A stretch of 64,000 bases of DNA from Bacteroidota bacterium (GCA_016713445.1 JADJPB010000001.1:496001-560000), one strand, 5' to 3'. Numbered from the stretch's first letter, positions 40,569 through 51,578 are shown. The notes: generated from the letters alone by a model not told the origin. Numbers and translations are program-made.

Positions 40569-40732
40569 AAACCCGCATTCGTACTGGTCGACGATGTAAA
40601 CTCAACATACATCAATTAGGAGAATTCTCAGGCTGCCAAGGGCATGTCCCGCTCGACGGGAAAGCGCAAATCAGCCGGCTGACTCCGACCCTGTCACTTG
40701 GGGTTTACTCAGATCAGTACGAATGCGGGTTT
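40569..40732 (+). ncRNA. ssrS: 6S RNA
   Basis: The 3' end of zapA is followed by a 164-base element whose ends pair over 21 base pairs with one G-U: AAACCCGCATTCGTACTG at 40569-40586 pairs with 40715-40732, then GTC pairs with GAT. After an asymmetric region a second helix, GTAAAC (40596-40601) with GTTTAC (40703-40708), continues inward towards further pairing around CCCGCTCGACGGG. A long closing stem, central bubble, terminal stem and position after zapA are the features of 6S RNA, which binds the housekeeping RNA polymerase. A T run follows the stem. Confidence 0.85.
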
Positions 40733-40784
40733 TTTATTGGAAGAAATTTAGATTAATAACATATATAAATAGCATAAAATAAAA

Positions 40785-42347
40785 ATGGATATTACTTTCA
40801 TCATCATAGCAGCCATTGCAGGCTTGTTGGTTGGAGGTCTGGTCATATACTTAATTACTCGAAAGAATAATCAGACTCTACTCGCCGCAGCTCAGGAAAA
40901 GGCAAACGCCATCCTCCAAGATGCCACCTCAAAAGGAGAAATCCTTCTAAAAGACAAAACGATGGAAGCGAAAGATCGCTTCTATCAAATGAAGACCGAG
41001 CACGAAAAGCATATTGCAGAAAAGGACAAGAACATTCAGCAAGCCGAAAATCGAATTAAGCAGAAAGAAGGGAATCTGAATCAGCAGATTGAGCAAAATA
41101 AACGCAAGCAAACAGAACTTGATACACTGCAAGCGAATTTAACTTCACAATTGGAAGTGATCGATCGCAGAAAAGAGGAAATTGACAAAGCGCATGTGAA
41201 GCAAGTACAAGCACTCGAGAAGATTGCTGGACTCTCTGCTGATGATGCGAAAAAACAATTAGTAGAAGCGTTGAAAGCCGAGTCGAAAACGGAAGCGATG
41301 CAATTCATCAAGGAAACGATGGATGAAGCGAAGTTGACGGCGAATAAGGAAGCAAAGAAAATCGTGATTCAAACGATTCAACGTGTAGCTACCGAGCATG
41401 CGATTGAAAATGCGGTTACGGTTTTCCATATCGATAACGATGAAGTGAAAGGTCGAGTGATTGGTCGCGAAGGCCGAAATATTCGTGCTTTAGAAGCCGC
41501 AACAGGTATTGAAATTATTGTAGATGATACTCCCGAAGCAATTATCCTTTCAGGATTTGATCCAGTACGTCGTGAATTAGCGCGCTTGGCATTACATCAA
41601 TTGGTTTCGGACGGACGAATCCATCCGGCCCGTATTGAAGAAGTAGTTGCTAAGGTAAAACGTCAGCTAGACGAAGAGATTATTGAAACCGGAAAGCGTA
41701 CCGCCATCGATTTAGGGATTCATGGATTAGCTCCTGAATTAATTCGTGTAGTGGGTAGAATGAAATATCGTTCCTCTTACGGACAAAATTTGTTGCAACA
41801 TAGTCGTGAAGTAGCGAATTTATGTGCTTTGATGGCAGCGGAATTAGGATTGAATGTGAAGTTAGCGAAACGTGCAGGTCTGTTACATGATATTGGAAAA
41901 GTAGCTGAAGAAGATACTGAACTTCCTCACGCAATTGCCGGAATGAAAATGGCGGAGCGTGCGAAGGAAAATCCAGAAGTAATCAATGCCATTGGAGCTC
42001 ACCATGACGAGATTGAAATGACGAGCATCCTTTCTCCTATCATTCAAGTATGTGATGCAATCAGTGGAGCACGTCCAGGCGCGCGTCGTGAGATTGTGGA
42101 ACAGTACATGAAGCGTTTGAAAGAGATGGAAAATGTGGCGCAGTCGTACAAAGGTGTGGAGAAAGCATTTGCGATTCAAGCCGGACGTGAGTTACGTGTG
42201 ATTGTGGAAAGTGCGAAATTAGATGACAAAGCGACCGAGCAACTTTCATTCGATATCGCTAATAAAATCCAAACGGAAATGACTTATCCGGGACAAGTTA
42301 AAGTGACGGTGATTCGAGAGACAAGAGCCGTTAACTACGCGAAGTAA
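40785..42347 (+). CDS. rny: Ribonuclease Y
   Basis: RNase Y is a membrane-anchored endonuclease that starts mRNA decay. The order is standard: an N-terminal membrane helix (FIIIAAIAGLLVGGLVIYL), a long coiled coil (residues about 25-150), a KH domain (VIGREGRNIRALEAATGIE) and an HD domain (RAGLLHDIGK, IGAHHDE). The 520-residue length matches the family, and the gene is intact. Confidence 0.97.
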   Translation: MDITFIIIAAIAGLLVGGLVIYLITRKNNQTLLAAAQEKANAILQDATSKGEILLKDKTMEAKDRFYQMKTEHEKHIAEKDKNIQQAENRIKQKEGNLNQQIEQNKRKQTELDTLQANLTSQLEVIDRRKEEIDKAHVKQVQALEKIAGLSADDAKKQLVEALKAESKTEAMQFIKETMDEAKLTANKEAKKIVIQTIQRVATEHAIENAVTVFHIDNDEVKGRVIGREGRNIRALEAATGIEIIVDDTPEAIILSGFDPVRRELARLALHQLVSDGRIHPARIEEVVAKVKRQLDEEIIETGKRTAIDLGIHGLAPELIRVVGRMKYRSSYGQNLLQHSREVANLCALMAAELGLNVKLAKRAGLLHDIGKVAEEDTELPHAIAGMKMAERAKENPEVINAIGAHHDEIEMTSILSPIIQVCDAISGARPGARREIVEQYMKRLKEMENVAQSYKGVEKAFAIQAGRELRVIVESAKLDDKATEQLSFDIANKIQTEMTYPGQVKVTVIRETRAVNYAK

Positions 42348-42381
42348 TTCTTCATTATTAATTATTTATTAGGGCAAGTTT

Positions 42382-43656
42382 ATGATCGGAAAATTTCCTT
42401 TGAAATCGTCTGAGTTCACCAAAAGCACCCTAACGTTAGTCATAGGAACGGGGATAGCACAGAGCATCCCTTTTCTTTTGCAGCCATTTTTACGTAGAAT
42501 TTATACGCCAGAGGACTTCGGTGCGATATCAGTCTTTCTAAGTATACTTGCTGTAATTTCTATTGTGTCTTCTTTACGCTATGAAGTAGCCATACTTCTT
42601 CCCAAAGAAGATAAAGACGCTGCGAATGTCTTCTTTTTATCTGTCTTAATTAATTTAGCATTTGCGGTTCTCGGTTGGATTGTCTTGTATATTTTTCTGG
42701 ATGCCATAATCACTCTCATCAATTTCCCTGCTAAATATGCTCATTTTCTGTATTTATTGCCATTAGCCTCCCTGTTTTTTAGTGTCTATCAAAGTGTGAA
42801 TTACTGGCTAACCCGACAAAAGCTTTTCAGGCATCTACAAAAAATAAGATTGTACGAAGAGGTGTTGAAGGCGGCGTTCAAGTTTCACTGGGACTATTGC
42901 AAATTCCGGGTGGATTGTTTTGGGGAGACTTGGTTGGAAATGTAGCGAATGTTTTTGCAGGGTGGAAGCAGATGTTAAAGAATTCCTTTAAGGTTTCTTT
43001 TATCAATAAATCGAGCCTTCGTAATGTAGCTGTGCAGTATAAAGAATTTCCTTTTTTTAGTGTAGGCCCTACCTTTCTATCCAGCATGGCCAATATTTTA
43101 CCTTTTTTATTAATCAACAAATATTTCTCTACTGAAACGGTAGGATATTTAGATTTAACACGCCTTGTGCTTTCGATTCCAATCGTATTTATTTCTGCTG
43201 CCATTACTCAAGTATTGTTTCAGCAAATTACAGAGCGGAAAAATGAGAAGAAATCCATTGCGGCATTATTAAAAAATGTATTAGTTATTTTATTTGTAAT
43301 TGTACTCATTGAATTTGCAAATTGTATTACCATTCGGTCCTTCATTATTTGGCTTCGTATTCGGAGATAATTATATCTTGTCGGGACAATTCGCACAGAT
43401 TTTGGTGTTTAGCTTTACCATGAATTTATTTTCGTCTACCTTTTCCTGTGTCCTAATTTCCCTCGATAAAATACGGTTTAATGCCGTTTGGCAAGTTTTC
43501 TATTTTTGTGGGATAACCTCTTTAATCTATTTCAATGATGTGGATATTGATACATTTTTGAGTGTGTTCGCTATCATTGATTCTGGATTTCAGGTGTTAT
43601 ATTGCGCTTTAATTTATTACATGATTCGTCAGTATGAACATAAAATTTTATTATAG
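42382..43656 (+). CDS. Oligosaccharide flippase (Wzx-like, MATE/MVF superfamily), frameshifted
   Basis: The protein begins with GTGIAQSIPFLLQPFLRRIYTPEDFGAISVF, the usual N-terminal flippase signature, and has about 12 membrane segments over roughly 425 residues. Indels near 42835, 42945 and 43305 break it; corrected segments (FSGIST, GGLFWGDLVGNV, IVLPFGPSLFGFVFGDNY) join in phase. It would flip undecaprenyl-linked sugar units. It opens the polysaccharide locus. Confidence 0.88.
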
Positions 43657-44947
43657 CAATTTTCTGACTTTTTGGAAAGTTAGAAACCCGTTTTTACGTG
43701 CTACTTGTTTATTGATTGTATTGTCGTTTATTATTGATTTGTATTATGGTTTTTTTATTGTGGATTCCTTTAGCCAGTTGGGATTTGTTTGGAAGATGAA
43801 TACAATCAAATTCCTCCTTTCTAAGATAGGACTTTGCTTTTTGATTTATATCAGTTATTTTATTTTAGACAAGAGCCCTCTACTCTATGCTATCTATTTA
43901 GCCCTGACATTTTTGTTTTACCTTCCCATCGCTACCTTATTTGCATTGTCTGATGCGTCTTTTAAGCCATTTGAGTGCACACTGTTTTTTCTCGCAACTT
44001 TTTATCTATCCACATTTGTCAAAGTTAAAGGCCTTCAAATTGAGGGCAAGCAAAGGAAAGTTGATGTTTTTCTGATAACAATTTCTAGCTTGATTTTCTT
44101 AATATTTATTATATTATTTAGAGATAATTTGTATTGGAATTCTTTGTTTCTTAAGGATATTTATTCAACTCGCGAAATATTTTCTGATAAAATTTCAGGT
44201 GCGACTAATTATTTATATCACTTGTCCGTAAAAACAGTTTTACCAGTAACTTTAATTTATTTTATGATTCACAAAAAGGTATTTTATACCCTAGTTATTT
44301 TAATTACATTCTTGTATTTGTTTTTGATTTCCGGTAATAAGATCGTGTATTTTTCAATATTTATATATCTGTTTTTTTACTTTTCTCATCACGATTTCGT
44401 TCAAAAAATTATCTTTTATTTTCAATTGGTAGTTGCCGCCTTATTCCTTTTTCCGTTGGTAGATTACCTGGTTTTTAATCCGAGCCCTGTATTGGTGGGT
44501 ACCTTTGTAAATCGATTTCTGTTTATTCCGGCGTTGTTGACACAGTGGTATTTTGAGTATTTTGATGGCCGCCCCTTTTTCTTTGCCGAAAGCCATTTCT
44601 TTAGATTGTACTTTCAAAGCCCTTTCGATTTACCCGTAGGATTTCAAATATCAAAAGTGTATTTACATACTACAGATACATATGCTAACAATGGTGTGGT
44701 TTCGGATGGATTTATGAATTTGGGAATTATAGGTGTCATTTTATATTCATTAATTGTTGCATTATTTTTTGGGATTATTAATTCACTCAAATTGAATGCA
44801 GGATATTTTGGCTTGTATTTTATGTATATTTACATGCTTTTAAGTGCCCCCTTATTGAGTTGTTTTATTACGGGTGGAATTTTGGTTTTCTTTATCATGG
44901 CAATTTTTATTAATAATAAAAATGAAAGGGATTTAGACTATGAGTAA
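43634..44947 (+). CDS. Multi-helix membrane protein, probable repeat-unit polymerase (Wzy-like)
   Basis: The 437-residue protein has about 11 hydrophobic segments and a large loop near residues 300-350. It overlaps the end of the flippase gene and lies inside the polysaccharide locus. Wzy proteins are poorly conserved, so the call rests on topology and position. The gene is very AT-rich compared with its housekeeping neighbours. Confidence 0.65.
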   Translation: MNIKFYYSNFLTFWKVRNPFLRATCLLIVLSFIIDLYYGFFIVDSFSQLGFVWKMNTIKFLLSKIGLCFLIYISYFILDKSPLLYAIYLALTFLFYLPIATLFALSDASFKPFECTLFFLATFYLSTFVKVKGLQIEGKQRKVDVFLITISSLIFLIFIILFRDNLYWNSLFLKDIYSTREIFSDKISGATNYLYHLSVKTVLPVTLIYFMIHKKVFYTLVILITFLYLFLISGNKIVYFSIFIYLFFYFSHHDFVQKIIFYFQLVVAALFLFPLVDYLVFNPSPVLVGTFVNRFLFIPALLTQWYFEYFDGRPFFFAESHFFRLYFQSPFDLPVGFQISKVYLHTTDTYANNGVVSDGFMNLGIIGVILYSLIVALFFGIINSLKLNAGYFGLYFMYIYMLLSAPLLSCFITGGILVFFIMAIFINNKNERDLDYE

Positions 44948-46178
44948 ATATCGTTTCGCAAGAGTAACCAATTATTATCCGCAATATTTGGAACGGTTTT
45001 ATAGTCATTCAACCTATGTAAATCATTCCTATGAGCAGCATTATTCAGCATTAATTGAAGATTCTTTGGAGTCGGCAAGTTCGTACACCAAGGCTTTAAA
45101 TAAACTGCAGCATGTGGAAGCTTTAGATATTATATCGAATGCCAATCCCCTGCAACAAACATGGAGAGAACAACATAATGTGCCGGCGTCTGTTTCGAGT
45201 GATTTCTTAATCATTGAACAGTTAGTTCAATTCCAACCTGATGTTGTTTGGATTGACGATTTTAACTTGATAAATGAGGAGTTGATTTCGTTGTTTAGAA
45301 AAAGACTTCCTAACAATAAACTTATAGTCGGCCACATTTGTGCGCCTTACGGTCCTACTATTGAAAAAAAGTTTATTCATTTCGATCTGATTTTTTCTTG
45401 TATTCCCTGTATGGTTACAGAATTACGTGAAAAAGGTTTTAAGTCGCATTTACTTTATCATTCCTTCGATAGTGAAATTTTGGATAAGTTGAAATCGGCC
45501 AATTTGGAACATTTTCCTCCAAGCCAGCTTTTATTTTCAGGATCTTTGTATGCTGGTGCTGGTTTTCACAATAAGCGCGTAGAATATTTGGAGGCATTTA
45601 TCCAAAAAAGATTTCCCTTGTCGCTGTATGGAAACTTGGAGTCAGCGACTAAGATTGGAAGTAAAAAATTATTTAGAAACTTAATACGGTTGTTGAGAGC
45701 CTTTGGTTTAGGATTTCTAATCCAGAGAATATCCTTTTTAAAGAGTAAGGAAGCTTATGGTGACTCACCTGTCACAGGATATTCAAAGTTGTTACGAAAG
45801 GCCTCTCACCCTCCCATTTTCGGATTAGATTTATTTAAGTTAATGCAAAAAGCAGCGATCACTTTTAATATTCATGGCGATATAGCCGGGAACTGCGCAG
45901 GAAATATTCGTATGTTTGAGGTGACAGGAGCTGGTTCATGCTTGCTTACGGATGATAAACAGAATATAAATGAACTTTTTGAGCCGGGAAAAGAAATAGT
46001 CACATATACCGGACTACAGGATTGTATAGAAAAAATACAATGGTTGCTAAGCCATCCAAATGAATGTAAACAAATAGCACAAGCAGGACAGCAACGAACC
46101 TTGCGTGACCATACGGTAAAAGTGCGAACTGAGTTATTAAACGCATTGATAATTGAAGAATTAAATAATAAAATTTAA
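44940..46178 (+). CDS. CgeB-like GT-B glycosyltransferase
   Basis: The C-terminal domain has FNIHGDIAGNCAGNIRMFEVTGAGSCLLTDDKQNI and ends with a helix after QRTLRDHTVKVRTELL, the CgeB/Glyco_trans_1_2 pattern. The N-terminal domain contains VVWIDDFNLIN and IVGHICAPYGP. Its 412 residues are uninterrupted. It overlaps the polymerase gene by eight bases. Donor and acceptor are unknown. Confidence 0.82.
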   Translation: MSKYRFARVTNYYPQYLERFYSHSTYVNHSYEQHYSALIEDSLESASSYTKALNKLQHVEALDIISNANPLQQTWREQHNVPASVSSDFLIIEQLVQFQPDVVWIDDFNLINEELISLFRKRLPNNKLIVGHICAPYGPTIEKKFIHFDLIFSCIPCMVTELREKGFKSHLLYHSFDSEILDKLKSANLEHFPPSQLLFSGSLYAGAGFHNKRVEYLEAFIQKRFPLSLYGNLESATKIGSKKLFRNLIRLLRAFGLGFLIQRISFLKSKEAYGDSPVTGYSKLLRKASHPPIFGLDLFKLMQKAAITFNIHGDIAGNCAGNIRMFEVTGAGSCLLTDDKQNINELFEPGKEIVTYTGLQDCIEKIQWLLSHPNECKQIAQAGQQRTLRDHTVKVRTELLNALIIEELNNKI

Positions 46179-46198
46179 CCTACCTCACCATTTAGTGT

Positions 46199-46570
46199 AT
46201 GGCCTATATACTTAATTTAAAAACCTTCACCGACAAACGCGGAAATTTAACTGTGATTGAAAAGGTAATTCCCTTTGATGTCAAGCGAATTTTTTACATC
46301 TACGGAGTAGATGATTCTATACGAGGTGGACATCGTCATAAAAAAACGATTCAAGCTGCTATTTGTTTAAGAGGTAGTTGTCTAATTTATAATGACGATA
46401 ATCAAGTTCAACAGGATTTTAATTTAAATTCGCCGGATCAATGCCTAATCTTGGAACCTCAGGATTGGCATCAGATGTATCAATTTACGGAGGACGCAAT
46501 CTTAATGGTCTTGGCTTCTGAATATTTTGATCCTGACGATTATATATACGATAAATACCAACAAGGATGA
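46199..46570 (+). CDS. FdtA/QdtA-like dTDP-4-keto-6-deoxyhexose 3,4-ketoisomerase
   Basis: The 123-residue cupin has the WxcM-like signature: LKTFTDKRGNLTVIE, RIFYIYGVDDSIRGGHRHKKTIQAAICLRGS and EPQDWHQMYQF. These enzymes shift the keto group from C4 to C3 so that the following aminotransferase can make a 3-amino-3,6-dideoxy sugar. It overlaps that aminotransferase gene by four bases. FdtA (galacto product) and QdtA (gluco product) cannot be told apart by eye. Confidence 0.88.
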   Translation: MAYILNLKTFTDKRGNLTVIEKVIPFDVKRIFYIYGVDDSIRGGHRHKKTIQAAICLRGSCLIYNDDNQVQQDFNLNSPDQCLILEPQDWHQMYQFTEDAILMVLASEYFDPDDYIYDKYQQG

Positions 46571-47651
46571 TTGATTACGAAAACTTAGCACTCTTAAACA
46601 AGCCTTATTTTGATGAGTTTTCGATGGAGTTTGATAAGGTTTTACGTTCTGGATGGTATATACTCGGCGAAAGAGTAAAGACTTTTGAAAAGGAATTTGC
46701 TGCTTGGAATGAAGTGTCGCATTGCATAGGCGTTGCTTCTGGGTTAGATGCAATTACACTGGCCTTGAAATCATTCGATTTTGAGGAAAATGATGAGGTG
46801 ATCGTACCTTCTAATACCTACATCGCGACTATACTCAGCATCATGCAAAATAAGTTGAAGCCGGTTTTGGTGGAGCCTGATATTGAGTCCTACACAATTG
46901 ACCCTGCGCTTATTGAAGATTCAATTACGGCACGTACCAAAGCCATAGTAATCGTCCATCTTTATGGGAAGTCTTGTAAGATGGACCCGATAATTGAGAT
47001 TTGTAAAAAATATAATTTAAAGTTGGTAGAGGATTGCGCACAGTCACATGGTGCTACCTATAAAGGAAAATTAACCGGGACCTTTGGTGATTTTGGTGCT
47101 TTTAGTTTTTACCCCACAAAAAATCTAGGGGCACTTGGTGATGCCGGAGCTATTATTTGTTCTGATGAGAAGTTAGATAAATGTATTCGTCGACTCAGAA
47201 ATTATGGTTCGGATGTAAAATATTATAATGAAGTAGTTGGATATAATTCCAGGCTTGATGAAGTGCAAGCTGCATTTTTATCCGTGAAATTGAAATATTT
47301 GAATGATATAAATAATCATAAAAGAAAACTAGCATCGATCTATTTTAAAGAGCTAAAGAAAGATTTTATTCTTCCTGTAGTTCATCCCGATTTTGAAGAT
47401 GTTTTTCATATTTTTAATGTGCGCCATGAGAAGAGAGATGAGTTGCGCGATTACCTATTAAAGAATTCAATCAAAACGGAAGTCCATTACCCTGTTTCTC
47501 CATCTCGTCAGAAAGCGCTTCAGGAAAACTAGATCATTATGATTTTCCAATTTCAGAACGCATTCATCAAACTACATTAAGTCTTCCTGTTTCAACGATT
47601 CATTCGGAAAGTGATATTTATCGTGTTGTTGAAGTAATAAATAAATTCTGA
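46567..47651 (+). CDS. FdtB/QdtB-like PLP sugar aminotransferase (DegT/DnrJ/EryC1 family), frameshifted
   Basis: The family signatures are SHCIGVASGLDAITLALKSF, LVEDCAQSHGATYKGKLTG and FSFYPTKNLGALGDAGAI, in which the lysine binds pyridoxal phosphate. The order after the ketoisomerase identifies it as the transaminase making dTDP-3-amino-3,6-dideoxyhexose. The frame breaks near 47527 and the missing end (HYDFPISERIHQTTLSLPVS) continues in another frame to a stop at 47651. Corrected length is about 361 residues. Confidence 0.88.
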
Positions 47652-47653
47652 GT

Positions 47654-48663
47654 ATGAAGCATTTTTGTACCTTATTCGATACTTTTTATATGTCTCGTGG
47701 TCTTGTGATGTACGAATCATTGATCCGTACAGGCGCAGATTTCCATTTATATATTTTTGCTTTTGATGATTCTTGTTTTTCAATATTAAAAAAGATGTCG
47801 TTGGAAAAGGCAACAATCATATCATTAAAAGAATTTGAAGACGACGATTTGCTGCGTGTGAAGCCCAGTAGATCAAAAGCAGAATATTGCTGGACCTCTA
47901 CTCCTTCCACAATTAAATATGTTATTGATAAATTTAAGGTGGATGAGTGCACATATGTAGATGCGGATTTGTTTTTTTATAAAGACCCTAAAATTTTGTT
48001 GGAGGAGATGGGCGATTGTTCTATCCTACTCACATTACATCGTTATCCACCGCGATTTAACCGTTCTATAAAGTCCGGAATCTATTGTGTGCAGTTCATC
48101 ACATTTAAGAATAATGTGGATGGTTTGAATGCGTTGAATTGGTGGAGAGATGCATGCATTGAGTGGTGTTACAATCGTTATGAAGATGGAAAGTTTGGAG
48201 ATCAAAAATACCTCGACGACTGGACCACTCGATTTAAAGGTGTACATGTATTGCAAAACCTTGGGGTGGATTGGCATCCTGGAACGTAGAGCAATGGCCA
48301 TTAAAATCGAGAAATGGAAATGAAATTATCTTTCATGATCCACTTGATAAAAATGATTTTAACGCAGTTTTTTACCATTTTCATCATGTTCGCTTTTTTC
48401 AAAATGATATTGTGGATTTAGGATGGCGTCATCCTACTTTACCCGTGGTGAAACAACTTTATGCTCCCTACATTATTGAGTTAAGGCAGATGGATGAGAA
48501 GATCAAATTAGTGTCTAGCGATTATAAATTGAGTCTGCAGCCCTTTTCAATTATCAACGACAAGGGCATCAAGAATAAGCTCAAGTTTTTTTATAAGTCA
48601 TTTTTCAGATTTAATATATTCAATGTGAAAAAATTGATCAGCGAATATCCTGGCTCCTTGTGA
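47654..48663 (+). CDS. GT-A-type glycosyltransferase (frameshifted)
   Basis: The protein begins KHFCTLFDTFYMSRGLVMYESL and has the metal-binding motif TYVDADLFFYKDPK, resembling nucleotide-diphospho-sugar transferases of the GT8/GT2-like group. Adding one G to a GGGG run near 48265 joins it to ASWNVEQWPLKSRNGNE. Corrected length is about 336 residues. It starts two bases after the aminotransferase stop. Confidence 0.78.
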
Positions 48664-48666
48664 TGC

Positions 48667-49833
48667 ATGAAGAAAGGGAAGAAGAAATATGTTTTTGTCG
48701 TTCAAGTTACACGTCAGTTATCGGTTGATATTCTGAATGCGTTTGTGCGAAGTGGCGCCGAAATCGTACTTCTTACTGGATCTGTAGAGTATAATTATGA
48801 GGCTCCTAACAAAGATATTAAAATTCGTTATTTTAATAAATATAAGAACGCATCTTTTACCAGTCGAATTGTAAGCGGGATATATTTTACGATAGCAACT
48901 TTTTTTTATTTGCTTTTTAGAAGTAGAAGGAATGAGTTGATCTTGGTTTCCACACCACCTTTTTCCTTCTATACTGCCTGGTTTTTAAAGAAAATAAGAG
49001 GCCAGAAGTATCATCTTGTTGTTTGGGATTTGTATCCAGATGTCTTGGTGAATTTAAAGATTTTAAGTAAAAATAATGTGTTGATCAAGTGTTGGAGTAA
49101 GTTGAATAAATGGGCTTTTCACAATGCAAGTTCCATCTTTACACTCGGAATGGGTATGGACAAAGCGATTCGAAATTATACAACCGTTGATCCGGTAATT
49201 ATTCCGAATTGGGTTGAATCTTCATTCATAGTACCCCTTCGGAAGGAAGAAAATTCATTTGTTAAGGATCACCATCTCCAAGATAAATTGGTAGTGTTGT
49301 ATTCCGGAAACCTGGGATTAACACATGATGTTGAAGCCATTGTATCTGCTGCTAAAGAGCTGGCTTTTGATACTTCAATTAAATTTGTTATTATTGGTGA
49401 TGGACCCAAACTTCCCATGATCAAAGAATTTGTAAATGCAAACCAGTTGACGAATGTATTAATTCTTCCTTATCAAGATAAATCCGTGTTGCCATATTCT
49501 CTAACTTCTGCTGATATTTGCATCGTTACACTCAGTAAAGGCGCAGAATCTGTTTCTGTCCCCAGTAAAACGTATTATTCTATGGCGGCAGGCGCTTCCA
49601 TTTTTGCAATTGCATCGAACGATTCTGAATTAGGTGCAATCATTAAGAATCATAATTGCGGTTACGTCTTTGAAGAATATACTCCCGTCGATTTATCGAA
49701 TGCTATCGTAAAGTTGAAAGAGAATAAAGAGTTACTCGATACTTTTAAGTTCAATGCCCGAAAAGCATCTTTGAATTATACTCCACAAAATGCATACAAG
49801 TATTACGAAATTATTTCTAATTCTACTCGCTGA
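48667..49833 (+). CDS. GT4 glycosyltransferase (WbuB/WcaI-like)
   Basis: The 388-residue protein is intact. The N-terminal domain includes LILVSTPPFSFYTAWFLKKIRGQKYHLVVWDLYPDV, a WbuB-type signature, and the C-terminal domain has LVVLYSGNLGLTHDVEAIV and SVSVPSKTYYSMAAGASIFAI. WbuB-like enzymes often add an N-acetyl-fucosamine-type sugar; which sugar is used here is not known. Confidence 0.87.
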   Translation: MKKGKKKYVFVVQVTRQLSVDILNAFVRSGAEIVLLTGSVEYNYEAPNKDIKIRYFNKYKNASFTSRIVSGIYFTIATFFYLLFRSRRNELILVSTPPFSFYTAWFLKKIRGQKYHLVVWDLYPDVLVNLKILSKNNVLIKCWSKLNKWAFHNASSIFTLGMGMDKAIRNYTTVDPVIIPNWVESSFIVPLRKEENSFVKDHHLQDKLVVLYSGNLGLTHDVEAIVSAAKELAFDTSIKFVIIGDGPKLPMIKEFVNANQLTNVLILPYQDKSVLPYSLTSADICIVTLSKGAESVSVPSKTYYSMAAGASIFAIASNDSELGAIIKNHNCGYVFEEYTPVDLSNAIVKLKENKELLDTFKFNARKASLNYTPQNAYKYYEIISNSTR

Positions 49834-50411
49834 TGTTCCGTAAATTATATCTCTCCCCATTATGGATATTGATTTCTTATTGCTTAAGGTTGCTGGCCTT
49901 TTTTCAGAAACCTTTTATGGTGTATGGATACTATAATAAAGTAACAAAAGTTTATCATAAGCATACAAGGATTGGATCCAGTGTAAAAATGACGGATGCT
50001 TCTAAAATCGATATTGATGACCATGTATGGATTGGTCATTTTTGTCTGCTAGATGGAATTGGCAATATTAAAATCGGAAGAGGTGTAAATATCGCTTCTC
50101 ATTCTGCTATCTATTCGCATAGTAGCCAAAATGCCATTCGATTTCTAGGTGATAAATTTATTGAGGTTCCTGCAAGTCAGCGACCAGGTTATGTTATTGA
50201 AAAGGTTGCTGTGGGAGATTATACCTTCATAGGTACAGGTTGTATCTTGCTACCCGGTACTGAACTTGGGAAAGGATGTGTTGTGGGTGCAGGAAGTGTG
50301 GTAAAGGTTCATTTCCGGATTATACTATTCTTGTTGGGAATCCAGGCCAAAGTAATTGGTGATACCAGAGTTGTTGATCAAGACTTAGTGGTCAGGACTG
50401 CCAATCAATAA
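49833..50411 (+). CDS. Left-handed beta-helix (hexapeptide) acyltransferase
   Basis: Hexapeptide repeats are visible (IDDHVWIGHFCLLDGIGNIKIGRGVNIASHSAIYSH, VAVGDYTFIGTGCILLPGTELGKGCVVGAGSVV), with the conserved catalytic His-containing turn IASHSAIYSH. It overlaps the previous gene by one base. It may acetylate the 3-amino sugar made by the FdtA/FdtB pair or O-acetylate the repeat unit; its 192 residues and hydrophobic start resemble WcaF more than FdtC. Confidence 0.82.
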   Translation: MFRKLYLSPLWILISYCLRLLAFFQKPFMVYGYYNKVTKVYHKHTRIGSSVKMTDASKIDIDDHVWIGHFCLLDGIGNIKIGRGVNIASHSAIYSHSSQNAIRFLGDKFIEVPASQRPGYVIEKVAVGDYTFIGTGCILLPGTELGKGCVVGAGSVVKVHFRIILFLLGIQAKVIGDTRVVDQDLVVRTANQ

Positions 50412-50507
50412 TTATTATGATCTTTCGGTTTTGAATGCTTTTAATAAATCTTAAAAAATAAATGAAAGTTTAAGCAGCAGAGATGAGTCTACTAGCATAC
50501 TTGCAAA

Positions 50508-51578
50508 ATGAAGAAAATACTTACCATAATTGGAGCCAGGCCTCAATTCATTAAATCAGCAATGTTAAGTCGCGCTTTTGATGAAATGAAAGGTTGTGAC
50601 GAAGTACTTTTGCACACAGGGCAACATTATGATTATAAAATGTCGCAACTTTTCTTTGATGAAATGGAATTAAAAGCACCTCACCATGAGTTAGGGATCG
50701 GATCATTGCCGGTGGAGCAAATGATTGGGAGAATGTTGGAAGGGATTACTAAAGTGGCAAAACCGAGAGTCCCGATTTGATTTTAGTTTATGGTGATACA
50801 AATTCTACGTTGGCAGGTGCATTGGCAGCTTCTTTCTCAAATATTCCTCTCGCTCACGTGGAAGCAGGATTACGTAGTTATAATTTGAAAATGCCCGAAG
50901 AACGAAATCGAGTCATCACCGACCAATTGTCGTCGCTGCTTTTTTGCCCAACGAAGCAAGCTGTCAACAATTTATTGAAGGAGTCGGTAAACCTCTCTGC
51001 TGCAACAATTCATCAAACTGGAGATGTGATGCTTGATTGTGCACGTTATTATGGAAATAAAGCAGTTCAATTGCCGGCTTCAATGAAGGAGTTAGCATCT
51101 CATGAATTTATTTTATTTACACTGCATAGAGCGGAAAACACAGATGATGTTGGGCGACTGAAGACGATTGTCGAGGCCATGAATGAAATTCATAAGAGTA
51201 CTATGGTTGTTTGGCCAATGCATCCAAGAACTGTGAAAGCTCTTGAGAATGGTAAAGTGAATGCTAATGTGAAAGTAGTAGATCCACTTGGATATTTGGA
51301 AATGTTGGATTTGATAAAAAGATGTTGCCTCGTTATGACAGATAGCGGCGGACTTCAAAAGAAGCTTTCTTTTTCAAAAGCCTTGTATCACCTTGCGAAA
51401 TGTAACAGAGTGGAATGAGTTGGTTGATTGTGGCGCTAATCTATTAGCAGGAAATGATATCGCTGATTTGCCAGGGATGGTTGCTAAAATGAATGGTTCG
51501 AAAATCGGTTTTGAAAATTCTTTTTACGGAGATGGTAATGCTGCAATGAAAATTGCTGAAATAATAGAGCACCTTTAA
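50508..51578 (+). CDS. wecB: UDP-N-acetylglucosamine 2-epimerase (non-hydrolysing), frameshifted
   Basis: The enzyme makes UDP-N-acetylmannosamine. The sequence has IGARPQFIKSAMLSRAF, LLHTGQHYDYKMSQLFFDEM, LVYGDTNSTLAGALAASF, HVEAGLRSYNLKMPEERNRVITDQ and MTDSGGLQKEAFFF. Adding an A near 50766 restores TESPDLILVYGD; two or more indels near 51360 restore the end (NVTEWNELVDCGANLLAGND). Corrected length is about 356 residues. No ManNAc dehydrogenase gene (wecC) is nearby. Confidence 0.92.

Noticed and set aside
42878..43204. Minus-strand open frame inside the flippase gene
   Set aside because: It is antisense to a coding region with clear homology and has no recognisable motif.
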